Origin: Scolanthus callimorphus
Taxonomy: Eukaryota; Cnidaria; Anthozoa; Actiniaria; Edwardsiidae
Assembly (NCBI GenBank): GCA_033964015.1
Contig: CM066925.1
Location: forward strand, 1,129,199-1,193,198
DNA: 64,000 nucleotides
Reading direction: 5' to 3'
Both the position numbers and the translations under genes were made by a program. The first letter of the stretch is position 1. The number at the start of each line of letters is the position of its first letter. Shown here one piece after another: positions 62,401 through 64,000 of the stretch. Under the pieces are notes generated by a model. It worked only from the letters and a program-made list of their open reading frames with translations, was not told where the DNA came from and searched no databases.

Positions 62401-63059
62401 CTGAGACTTCACTCAGGCCTATCACTGCAGGGATTTTGCGGGGAGTTTGTTTTTCCTGGCCAGAATGCGCCTTTTCTTCTAACGACATTCGTAACTAATC
62501 CATAAAAACGGCGCGATCGTATTGTTTAGTTGCTTGAGTTCTCAAAAACCAGTTGAGTGAACTAGACTTGTGAAAAGTGCAAATGATATAGGGATGGCTG
62601 CAATAACTCCTTCGAAAATTTATTGTCCCTTTCAGGGCTTCAGGTTTCGAGGTTACCCCTTTTTTGCTCGCCAAAAAATGAAGTGATCCTCCCAAAATCC
62701 TCCCCCCTCCCCAAGATTGCATGTTGGTAGTCAAATGTCAGTTCCAAAAGCCCTTTTTTTTCATTTTTGTTACTGAACATTTCCGAAATTCCAATGTAAT
62801 GCGCGTGTTTTATTGTTTTTCTTTCCAGGCTTTGAAGGCAGCCGGTGCAACGAAAATTAGTGCTTACGTTACACATGCTGTGTTCCCCAAGCAATCATGG
62901 GAGAAATTTACGCGCGCCGAAGTGCCATTTGGGACGTTTTACATCACAGACTCTCTTCCTCATTCGCAACACATCGCTACGCATGCGCCTTTCCGCCTGC
63001 TATCTCTCTGTGACGTCATCTCAGAGACTTTGCTGGGATTTGACTTGATGCAGAGTTAA
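20327..63059 (+). CDS. Class II (plant-type) ribose-phosphate pyrophosphokinase-like gene, seven exons, N terminus missing
   Basis: PRPP synthetase transfers pyrophosphate from ATP to ribose 5-phosphate in the cytosol, feeding nucleotide synthesis. The span covers introns; the coding exons are 20327-20423, 22234-22306, 23761-23854, 31872-31990, 39119-39303, 40690-40766 and 62829-63059. Phases agree at every junction and give 291 residues. Recognisable segments in order are [52 protein letters not shown], the [10 protein letters not shown] segment, the PRPP-binding loop [15 protein letters not shown], and [17 protein letters not shown]. These follow plant PRS3/PRS4-type, phosphate-independent class II enzymes better than the human PRPS1/2 pattern (MDLHASQ...). 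Family members are ~330-340 residues, so ~40 N-terminal residues in an upstream exon are missing. No frame damage was found. Enzyme activity is inferred from similarity only. Confidence 0.88.
22234..22306 (+). CDS. PRPP synthetase-like exon B
   Basis: The acceptor GATTATTTTACAG and donor GTATGT border 73 bases. Joined to exon A the junction codon is GTC, giving GRDVIFLGSF. The exon then encodes [17 protein letters not shown], aligned with the conserved FLASF-SP-VIFEQ segment of class II enzymes. Confidence 0.88.
23761..23854 (+). CDS. PRPP synthetase-like exon C
   Basis: The acceptor is AATGTGTAG and the donor GTGTGT. The 94 bases complete an AGG codon and encode [20 protein letters not shown] and then [11 protein letters not shown], the conserved LPFFPTGT-ER segment. 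Confidence 0.88.
24170..24366. repeat. ~60-bp tandem repeat, about 3.5 units
   Basis: Units share ACAAACTCAGTACAGCTCGC, CTTGTTCTGT and GTGTATCCTT with variable spacers. The array lies in the intron after exon C. Confidence 0.75.
24427..24499. mobile_element. Short hairpin MITE
   Basis: GGGAATTCCACGCTAAATTT followed by CAC at 24427-24449 is the exact reverse complement of 24477-24499, with a 27-base loop containing GATATC. The structure can be seen directly; the element borders outside the arms are uncertain. Confidence 0.7.
25012..25810 (+). repeat. GGGATCCC minisatellite, left array
   Basis: A 20-bp unit, ATCCCACCCGGGATCCCGCC, is repeated almost perfectly about ten times at 25160-25350, with degenerate units on both sides to about 25810. 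Each unit includes palindromes CCCGGG and GGGATCCC. The left border reads ACATCCCATGTAAAAA. Frames across it on both strands are products of the repeat. Confidence 0.9.
26131..26477. mobile_element. TIR element with internal GGAAATTCCAGGGG minisatellite
   Basis: GGCTGATTGCATTTTTAA and GGGGGGGTTGAGGACCT at the left recur inverted at the right (AGGTCCTCAACCCCCCC, AAAAATGCAATCAGCC), giving ~43-bp ends with three or four mismatches. The interior consists of about seven copies of GGAAATTCCAGGGGAGGGGG-like units with intervening words. Confidence 0.75.
27352..27605 (-). pseudogene. LINE C-terminal fragment with TAAG-type tail
   Basis: The minus-strand frame 27382-27597 reads [39 protein letters not shown]. 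This is the AGHC-R ... LWEPTHG-R-RGRP C-terminal pattern of EN-RT LINEs. It ends downstream in AGTAAGTAAGTGAGTAA (minus strand), a tetranucleotide tail like that of the intact element at 8861-12170. The sequence differs from that element's own C terminus, so it is a different family of the same general type, 5'-truncated. Confidence 0.7.
27843..28054. mobile_element. Hairpin MITE, ~212 bp
   Basis: TTACAGCCATTCTCAGTTACA at the left is inverted at the right end. An inner arm, AAAAAAGCTTGCAAGCGAAAA, is also inverted (near 27896 and 28000). No coding content. Confidence 0.8.
28055..29460. other. Intronic sequence, no supported gene
   Basis: This is AT-rich intron. A CpG-containing patch at 28900-29110 (ACGCGTGTGCGTCGCG, TCACGTGACC) carries short frames in two phases. 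The phrase [19 protein letters not shown] (about 29072-29130) looks protein-like but I recognise no family and see no matching splice partner. Confidence 0.4.
29461..29545. mobile_element. Very short hairpin MITE
   Basis: GGCCTAGTTTATA at the left and TATAAACTAGGCC at the right are exact inverses. The AGGCCTA start resembles that of the MITE at 327-702. The inner sequence, AATTTCGATAATGAAATT, folds too. Confidence 0.65.
30190..31256 (-). repeat. GGGATCCC minisatellite, right array
   Basis: Degenerate and then well-kept units contain GGGATCCCGCC, ATCCCACCTGGGATAGGC and GGATGGCAGGATCCC. Longer repeating blocks of 100-130 bases occur (for example the GGAAATGTTATCCCACCTGG blocks at 30561, 31031 and, with one change, 31135). 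The right border TTTTTACATGGGATGT is the inverse of the left array's border at 25012. Confidence 0.88.
31872..31990 (+). CDS. PRPP synthetase-like exon D
   Basis: The acceptor TTTTATTGTTTCAG and the donor GTAAGT border 119 bases encoding [20 protein letters not shown] and [19 protein letters not shown]. It holds the conserved [13 protein letters not shown] segment of class II PRPP synthetases. The Gypsy fragment begins only about ten bases after the donor. Confidence 0.92.
31998..32696 (-). pseudogene. Ty3/Gypsy pol fragment, reverse transcriptase part
   Basis: The minus strand reads [39 protein letters not shown], then [19 protein letters not shown] with LEEEGIM, then [12 protein letters not shown], the [11 protein letters not shown] segment and the catalytic [18 protein letters not shown]. 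These are the ordered landmarks of Gypsy reverse transcriptase, including the YIDD box. Frameshifts near 32470, 32280 and 32070 kill it. Its upstream part continues at 38455, on the other side of the foldback element. Confidence 0.85.
32697..38454. mobile_element. Foldback element, copy 2 (inverted, one end truncated)
   Basis: This is the reverse complement of 1447-7208, with coordinates summing to about 39904 over the whole length, so almost no indels separate the copies. Only scattered single-base differences were noticed, for example GACCGTTGG near 36043 where copy 1 matches GACCATTGG. It lacks the ~215 terminal bases present at 7209-7422 of copy 1 and therefore one inverted end. It sits inside a Gypsy fragment within the intron between PRPP synthetase exons D and E. 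Arms: right-type array 32697-34445, 66-bp centre 34680-35100, left-type array 35170-38215. Confidence 0.92.
38455..38560 (-). pseudogene. Ty3/Gypsy pol fragment, upstream part
   Basis: The minus strand reads [19 protein letters not shown] and then HRLVKLN. This is the protease-to-reverse-transcriptase linker typical of Gypsy elements (LPLIV---G-P-LLGRNWL). It runs directly into QELFSIST at 32696 if the foldback element is removed, the tryptophan codon being split by the insertion. Confidence 0.75.
38549..39100. repeat. 47-bp minisatellite next to an exon
   Basis: About twelve units contain TCCCAGTTCTAGATCGTGAT, TAACACTAGAGAGAACTGGC and CTGATAA. Substitutions are scattered. The last unit ends ~18 bases before the splice acceptor of exon E, so the array provides sequence where a branch point would normally lie. 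Confidence 0.92.
39119..39303 (+). CDS. PRPP synthetase-like exon E
   Basis: The acceptor CCATTTTGTTTAG and donor GTGAGC border 185 bases encoding [20 protein letters not shown], the [14 protein letters not shown] segment and [17 protein letters not shown] from exon D plus G completes an arginine codon. Confidence 0.92.
39484..39845. repeat. 21-bp minisatellite
   Basis: About 17 units of CCACACCCTGTACTATAGTAG. The period is a multiple of three, so both strands stay open for 160-175 codons (ATPCTIV repeats on plus, QGVATIV on minus). It lies wholly in the intron between exons E and F, so I treat it as non-coding. Confidence 0.92.
39846..40689. other. Intron E-F remainder, no gene seen
   Basis: This is AT-rich intron that ends in a long pyrimidine-rich stretch (40560-40689) with TTTTTGTTTCAG. 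No mobile element was recognised. Confidence 0.5.
40690..40766 (+). CDS. PRPP synthetase-like exon F (PRPP-binding loop)
   Basis: The acceptor TTTTGTTTCAG and donor GTGTGT border 77 bases encoding [20 protein letters not shown] and LECAK. The DDLVMTGGT loop is the PRPP-binding signature of phosphoribosyltransferases and PRPP synthetases, with the QSGGT/MTGGT form of class II. Confidence 0.93.
41440..42060. repeat. Dispersed repeat, copy 1 of pair
   Basis: Segments such as AATAGCTACAGATTTCT, GCATCATATAATCAACAAGAG and GGAAGCCCGAGTAATA recur in the same order at 44380-44760 with divergence. The right end has TTCTGCATTCTGATTGGCTC, and the related inverse lies at the window's right edge (63945-63970), which suggests a TIR-type repeat family. 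No ORF of note. Confidence 0.55.
42295..43892. mobile_element. DNA element with ~380-bp imperfect inverted arms
   Basis: GACTAGACGAACTTTC near 42302, CATGAGGCATTTTTTAGTAA near 42331 and AGCTGGCAACAAG recur inverted at 43806-43890. The arms go on through ATGACGTCATGATTGACAGC (42442) against its counterpart at 43708-43728, and toward the CCATTTTGGAT segments. The arms are too divergent for a recent element. The interior (42680-43545) contains no transposase motif. Confidence 0.7.
44380..44760. repeat. Dispersed repeat, copy 2 of pair
   Basis: This is a divergent copy of the 41440-42060 repeat, sharing GCTACAGATTTCTCAACGCT, GCATCATATAATCGACAAGA and GGGAAGCCCGAGTAATA. Confidence 0.55.
45283..45597. 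mobile_element. MITE with CACTCTTTTTTTATAAGAAC ends (TA-flanked)
   Basis: CACTCTTTTTTTATAAGAAC at the left is inverted at the right (GTTCTTATAAAAAAAAAGAG then TG), and both ends are bordered by TA. A TA duplication suits the Tc1/mariner superfamily. Interior repeats of GTTCTTA are frequent. No ORF. Confidence 0.7.
45880..46445 (+). pseudogene. CR1/L2-like LINE 3' fragment
   Basis: Across frameshifts the plus strand reads [35 protein letters not shown], then [14 protein letters not shown]. This is the C-terminal end of reverse transcriptases of CR1/L2-type LINEs (ALV-PHFDYCS-VWG ... [10 protein letters not shown]). It is followed by an A/T-rich 3' region ending AAAATAAAAATTATCGATC. It is inactive and lies in the long intron of the PRPP synthetase gene. 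Confidence 0.75.
46446..47130. other. Intronic, no gene seen
   Basis: No motif-bearing frame and no repeat I could pair within the window. Confidence 0.4.
47131..47288. mobile_element. Hairpin MITE, 158 bp
   Basis: AGTAATAACATGGCACACTC plus GGGAAATTAGGGATTAAATT at the left is inverted at the right with two or three mismatches (~44-bp arms). The loop holds a TTTTAAAAGCC / GGCTTTTAAA pair. Confidence 0.82.
47308..47390. mobile_element. 83-bp hairpin mini-transposon with 9-bp duplication
   Basis: TACCCTGCGAGCAGTGATTT, CCTCCTCTCTTAGGCCGGC and the inverse form essentially perfect ~39-bp arms with a GGCTT loop. ATGCAGCCC flanks both sides (47299-47307 and 47391-47399). A 9-bp direct duplication fits Mutator-like transposition. 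Lack of mismatch between the arms implies a young insertion. Confidence 0.85.
48008..48802 (-). CDS. Unrecognised minus-strand reading frame, likely terminal exon
   Basis: About 264 codons are open on the minus strand, ending at TAG (48008-48010). There is no ATG at the 5' side. Instead a plausible acceptor (TTCAACTTCTAG) ends at about 48803, suggesting the last exon of a gene antisense to the PRPP synthetase gene. The first internal ATG is at codon 57 of the GTG-initiated frame ([14 protein letters not shown] follows). The protein is polar, with a [13 protein letters not shown] segment, a basic [15 protein letters not shown] stretch and no membrane segment or known domain. It might be a lineage-specific protein; SEYxxY-like motifs occur in axonemal proteins, but this is too weak to name it. 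A chance ORF is possible. Confidence 0.4.
   Translation of the reverse strand, partial: LATSHPCLVCDLALNISECRVTGTASSNDKAFRLYADNTRNRKQKTLNKKLSSRFVFGTENCVEMESKGNLSYPGYIKNRSAPIFLGGSHFTEYSSEYSKYTLPVLNHQIPKNSWYGPEPTSEQRGKHLQEGAFTCLYTPFAVSSRRRYGEKEKEIPKGQSKVSSSQDPNAAMSASGSAPDCKAWKLQGFLGEQGVRKSRHVFPRPNTLTSKHTKDVYVQNTCYFQQTGANDAITLSSILGGFQRGINTFARTMFLIDTAQEAI
48804..49720. other. AT-rich intronic spacer
   Basis: ATATCTTTCACATGTGAAGATATC-like palindromic patches occur (49440-49470). Upstream exons of the minus-strand frame would lie to the right, but I identified none. Confidence 0.4.
49721..49832. mobile_element. Hairpin MITE, TTACATGGGCG family, copy 1
   Basis: TTACATGGGCGTTTGGAGAT at the left pairs with ATCTCCGCGCGCCCATGTAA at the right. 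The centre, AATCTCAATCTCTGAGATTG, is itself a palindrome. Confidence 0.8.
49836..49975. repeat. ~55-bp tandem repeat, 2.7 units
   Basis: Units share CTCTATATCTCCACTCTTGT, ACTTAGGGGTCGACCATTTG and ACTTGTAATAT. It starts at the border of the MITE at 49721-49832 and is followed by a G run at 49983-49998. Confidence 0.75.
50000..51408. other. Intronic; internal dispersed duplication, no gene
   Basis: The segments around 50400-50600 and 50770-51010 are divergent copies of one another (CATCGC-GCCAT-TTGAAATCTCCCACA, AAATGGTTCT, CAGGGATAATT). No coding potential was recognised. Confidence 0.5.
51409..51543. mobile_element. Hairpin MITE, TTACATGGC family, copy 2
   Basis: TTACATGGCCGCGCAG at the left pairs with GCAGCCATGTAA at the right. 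Outside lie ATAAATAGAGGATA and TTTTGTTTATTATATAAACA, also found around copy 3. Confidence 0.75.
52080..52545. repeat. 128-bp tandem repeat, four units
   Basis: Units start with GGGATGAACCTCAGATAACC near 52080, 52208, 52336 and 52464. They contain CCAAACTTGGGTGAAGTTGT, GGTCACGTGG and, in two of them, the perfect palindrome TGACGTCATCGATGACGTCA (52284-52303 and 52412-52431). Related sequence in the opposite orientation is at about 61018-61235. Confidence 0.85.
52866..53028. mobile_element. Hairpin MITE, TTACATG family, copy 3 with outer arms
   Basis: GGTATTTCACTGATGTTTAT at 52866 and its inverse at 53028 form the outer arms. The inner arms, CATTACATGACC and GGTCATGTAATG, match copies 1 and 2. 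This is the most complete copy of the family in the window. Confidence 0.8.
53177..53250. repeat. Short hairpin
   Basis: CAATTAGTC at the left pairs with GACTAATTG at the right, and GTAAATATC with GATATTTAC inside. It is probably a remnant of a hairpin MITE. Confidence 0.55.
53388..53572. mobile_element. Hairpin MITE, copy B (full)
   Basis: AACACAGTTTCCGTGACTGC plus ACAGGCTTATGCAAACCGAG at the left is inverted at the right with few mismatches (arms ~68 bp). It is the full form of the truncated copy at 8401-8545. Confidence 0.85.
53572..54425. mobile_element. TIR element carrying a short ORF, nested in further inverted ends
   Basis: TTTTATAAAATAATT at 53574 and its inverse at 54409-54424 form inner ends; TTTAGTATAATTACT at 53253 and its inverse at 54473-54487 form outer ends. 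CCAATCAGAGCGC lies close to both inner ends (53693 and 54389). One element within another, or one element with compound ends, is likely. Confidence 0.5.
53889..54146 (+). CDS. Unrecognised 85-residue ORF inside TIR element
   Basis: The frame includes [20 protein letters not shown] and [20 protein letters not shown] and ends at a TAG. A second frame just upstream (from ATG near 53801) reads [20 protein letters not shown] and stops at 53917, so the two might be one frameshifted or spliced sequence. The composition looks protein-like and there is an AATAAA at 54276, but I recognise no family. It could be a captured host gene fragment or a chance frame. Confidence 0.3.
   Translation: MCWPSFFVYEAETKSLPSKNLHIWQRNYGMCNVDALAANLNALFTANMAKKKGIHLFPPSGLVKHLILEDPEAELVKIYKTRLPN
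54488..56200. other. Intronic, no supported gene
   Basis: The frames at 55129-55329 and 55712-55942 have no domain. An inverted pair, TACTTTATAAGTATCCAGTT-like at 55843 and GGATACTTATCGAGCACCG at 56095, brackets a stretch with two GGGTACC-type motifs and may be another TIR repeat (55835-56125). Confidence 0.45.
56205..56520. repeat. Dispersed repeat copy (GTACACGGACGGAC family), 1
   Basis: The order GTACACGGACGGAC, TTATATCTCGCGAAAGGAA, AACCAAACTTTGAC, then ATGGTGCTCCGCT and GGAGCTCCGCT, is repeated at 61370-61665. A GGCCTTCGGCC hairpin lies near its end, as also at 51870. Confidence 0.65.
56850..56999 (-). pseudogene. LINE C-terminal tail fragment
   Basis: On the minus strand one frame reads [20 protein letters not shown] and [20 protein letters not shown]. 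The F-V---K-LWNSLP-ELR pattern is the far C terminus of CR1-type LINE polymerases. No other part is visible next to it. Confidence 0.65.
57664..57870 (-). CDS. Short ORF associated with virus-like region
   Basis: This 68-residue frame starts at a true ATG (57868-57870). The first 25 residues are Ser/Glu-rich ([20 protein letters not shown]), and a mixed segment with [19 protein letters not shown] follows. It ends at a TAA. An acidic N terminus suggests either a nuclear factor fragment or a protein of the neighbouring virus-like remnant. No family was recognised; it may be truncated at its 3' end. Confidence 0.35.
   Translation of the reverse strand: MASRSSEDEASSQEEYSDEPSPVPELSFATSLFPVVAERRVQKPLYAHALDLTKTAFCRGVGLKKVQN
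58112..58240. repeat. GAACCCTTTTA tandem repeat
   Basis: About nine repeats of AGAACCCTTTT / AGAACCCCTTA in alternating form. An inverted short version (AAAGGGTTTCTGAAAGGGTT) lies at 58750-58780, so the ~500-base interval is bracketed by the same motif in opposite orientation. Confidence 0.8.
58546..58697. mobile_element. Hairpin with ~60-bp arms
   Basis: GGCCATGTTCGAATTACGCTCCAATG-type sequence at 58546 is inverted at 58672-58697, and AAGTCGAGGCTTTCTTC pairs with AGAAAGCCTCGATTT. It is probably a MITE inserted in the virus-like region. Confidence 0.7.
58795..59255 (+). pseudogene. Decayed packaging-type ATPase of a virus-like or Polinton-like element
   Basis: A Walker A-like GPTQCGK occurs at about 58809-58829. 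The following bases are open in a neighbouring frame, and the segment between Walker A and the C-terminal third is missing, so the gene has at least one frameshift and an internal deletion. The C-terminal part (58893-59075) reads [20 protein letters not shown] and [13 protein letters not shown], a pattern I associate with the FtsK/HerA- or A32-like packaging ATPases encoded by Polinton/adinto-like elements in invertebrate genomes. The assignment is from remembered pattern, not a search. The copy is non-functional and lies in the intron of the PRPP synthetase gene. Confidence 0.5.
59317..59533 (+). pseudogene. ORF fragment downstream of the ATPase remnant
   Basis: One frame reads [20 protein letters not shown], then [20 protein letters not shown] and stops at TGA near 59530. 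It is in the same orientation as the ATPase remnant and close by, so it may be another gene piece of the same element. No family was recognised. Confidence 0.35.
59925..60240. repeat. Complex tandem repeat (GAACACCTGTGTCAACAATC)
   Basis: Four units with GAACACCTGTGTCAACAATC, ACCGCAAGCTCATTAATTCC and GTGGTGACGCTCATTAATTC. The second unit is shortened. It is preceded by a short AAAGGAGCTC duplication at 59830-59850. Confidence 0.8.
61018..61235. repeat. Inverse relative of the 128-bp repeat
   Basis: Two units with CATCACGTAACCACTTCGTT-like sequence and AGACATTTTTGCCCAAGTTTTG. One contains TGACGTCATCGATGACGTCA (61145-61164). Read on the minus strand they follow the order of the 52080-52545 units. 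Confidence 0.65.
61370..61665. repeat. Dispersed repeat copy (GTACACGGACGGAC family), 2
   Basis: A divergent copy of 56205-56520, ending in ATGGTGCTCCGCTCGCGCGG and AGCTCCGCTACTAAAACAA. A CCTGAC-free junction runs straight into unassigned intron. Confidence 0.65.
61666..62828. other. 3' part of the long intron, no gene seen
   Basis: Frames 61699-61914 and 62113-62412 (minus) lack motifs. The last ~60 bases (TGTTTTATTGTTTTTCTTTCCAG) form a strong polypyrimidine tract and acceptor for exon G. Confidence 0.5.
62829..63059 (+). CDS. PRPP synthetase-like terminal exon G
   Basis: The acceptor TTTTTCTTTCCAG precedes 76 codons and a TAA. It encodes [40 protein letters not shown], and a C terminus with [19 protein letters not shown]. 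The SAYVTH-VFP--SWEKF segment is characteristic of class II PRPP synthetases. Confidence 0.93.
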   Translation, partial: ALKAAGATKISAYVTHAVFPKQSWEKFTRAEVPFGTFYITDSLPHSQHIATHAPFRLLSLCDVISETLLGFDLMQS

Positions 63060-63230
63060 GGTGTAGAGCAGATTAGAATGTGGATATTCTTCGCACTTTC
63101 CAAATCATGATCCATTACATGTAGTAGTCATGCAGACTCTCGCCAACAATCATCATGGTCATAGGCATGTTCCTATTGCGCAGGGCACGTTTTGGGCGCC
63201 AAAAATGTAATTTATGCGCATGTTAATGAT

Positions 63231-63236
63231 AATAAA
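63231..63236 (+). promoter_or_regulatory. Polyadenylation signal AATAAA
   Basis: AATAAA lies 172 bases after the stop codon of exon G, in TGATAATAAAGCTG. It is the first canonical signal downstream and gives a reasonable 3' UTR. Confidence 0.65.
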
Positions 63237-63429
63237 GCTGTTCGGTAGAAAAACGTTTACAACAGTTTGAATTGTATTTTCCTTTTAAAGCAGCAAGCTA
63301 ATTGGCTGTCGTCACAAGACTATTGTCTAATTCTAAGCAGGCTCATTGGCTAGAAACACTCACAACTCACATGAATCTCGTCACAATATCGTCATTGTGA
63401 CTTACATCATCAATGAGGATAAAAAGAAA

Positions 63430-63535
63430 ATTACACGGTGGCTTGAAGATATGAGTTTTAATTTCTCTTGTCAAAAACAATATTTTACTCATTCGCTGCG
63501 CTCATTCGTAAAATATTGTTCTTGCCACCGTGTAA
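63430..63535. mobile_element. Hairpin MITE (ATTACACGGTGGC ends)
   Basis: ATTACACGGTGGCTTGAAGA at the left and GCCACCGTGTAAT at the right. An inner pair, AACAATATTTTAC / GTAAAATATTGTT, encloses CATTCGCTGCGCTCATTCG. It is followed directly by a half of the GACGGCTAGTTG family at about 63548-63626. Confidence 0.75.
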
Positions 63536-63698
63536 TATCCTCTATATATTGACGGCTAGTTGGGGGAAAATATTTTCTTCCAACACCGTCAATATTTTGT
63601 GGTATTTTCGTCTCAAAATCGTAATTTGTTTTGTGTCGCGATTCTTGGTGATTTTCGAGAGGAAATCGCAAGAGATATATGTTATTTACCGGCTGGGA

Positions 63699-63830
63699 GG
63701 TCCGTATAGGGAAAAACTGTGACCGAGGGCTGGAAAATGGTCGGTCACAGTCAACATTTTCCAGGCCGAGGTCATCCGGCCTCGGTCAACATTTTCCAGC
63801 CCTCGGTCACAGTTTTCCCTATTACGGACC
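63699..63830. mobile_element. Hairpin MITE (GGTCCGTATAGGGAAAAACT ends)
   Basis: The left arm GGTCCGTATAGGGAAAAACT, then GTGACCGAGGGCTGGAAAAT, is inverted at the right with one or two changes. An inner CAACATTTTCCAGGCCGAGG unit is repeated around a GGCCGAGGTCATCCGGCCTC hairpin. Confidence 0.82.
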
Positions 63831-64000
63831 GACCTAAAACCGGTAAAAAACTTTTTTTTTCAACTCTAAAATTTGCGCGCGCAAATGGCTACCGTGACCT
63901 AGGTAAGAGATAGGAAAATATTACCAACGCGCGCGCGGTCTAAGAACCAATCAGAATGCAGACTTCGTTACCGTTCCCTGTAGGAAAACAATAAATGTTA

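Overview
The window is non-microbial, intron-containing animal DNA. It carries one split protein-coding gene with GT-AG introns, an intact non-LTR retrotransposon, fragments of LINE, Ty3/Gypsy, DIRS and Penelope-like elements, many hairpin MITEs (several with CCAATCAGAGCGCGC-type ends) and several minisatellites. This mixture fits an anthozoan cnidarian, probably a stony coral or sea anemone. That placement is inference from repeat style and protein resemblance, not a database result.

The host gene runs on the + strand from at least 20327 to 63059. I could assemble seven exons (20327-20423, 22234-22306, 23761-23854, 31872-31990, 39119-39303, 40690-40766, 62829-63059). All have GT-AG borders and compatible phases, and together they give 291 residues ending in a stop, followed by AATAAA at 63231. 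The product resembles the plant-type (class II) ribose-phosphate pyrophosphokinase family. The N-terminal exon, perhaps 40 residues, was not found. Introns range from about 1.4 kb to 22 kb and are packed with mobile elements.

Layout: 1-1447 has a TIR MITE and a tRNA-like SINE. 1448-7422 is a 6-kb foldback element built of inverted arms of a 139-bp tandem repeat, with imperfect TIRs and an 8-bp target duplication. 7423-8860 holds a hairpin MITE, a Penelope-like fragment and a LINE fragment. 8861-12170 is a complete, intact endonuclease/reverse-transcriptase LINE with a 12-bp target duplication. 12.2-20 kb holds several TIR elements, including one with TTAA duplications, and DIRS and LINE remnants. 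20.3-24 kb holds the first three exons found. 25.0-31.3 kb has two inverted-orientation GGGATCCC minisatellites. 31.9-39.3 kb has two exons whose intron is a Gypsy fragment, a second and inverted copy of the foldback element, the rest of the Gypsy fragment, and a 47-bp minisatellite. 40.8-62.8 kb is a very long intron with MITEs, LINE tails, an unrecognised minus-strand reading frame (48.0-48.8 kb) and a decayed virus-like/Polinton-like packaging ATPase region (57.7-59.5 kb). 62.8-64 kb has the last exon, the poly(A) signal and more hairpins.

Most interesting are the foldback element, present as two near-identical copies in opposite orientation 25 kb apart, and the class II PRPP synthetase gene whose introns are built from transposons. 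No rRNA, functional tRNA or CRISPR array was seen.
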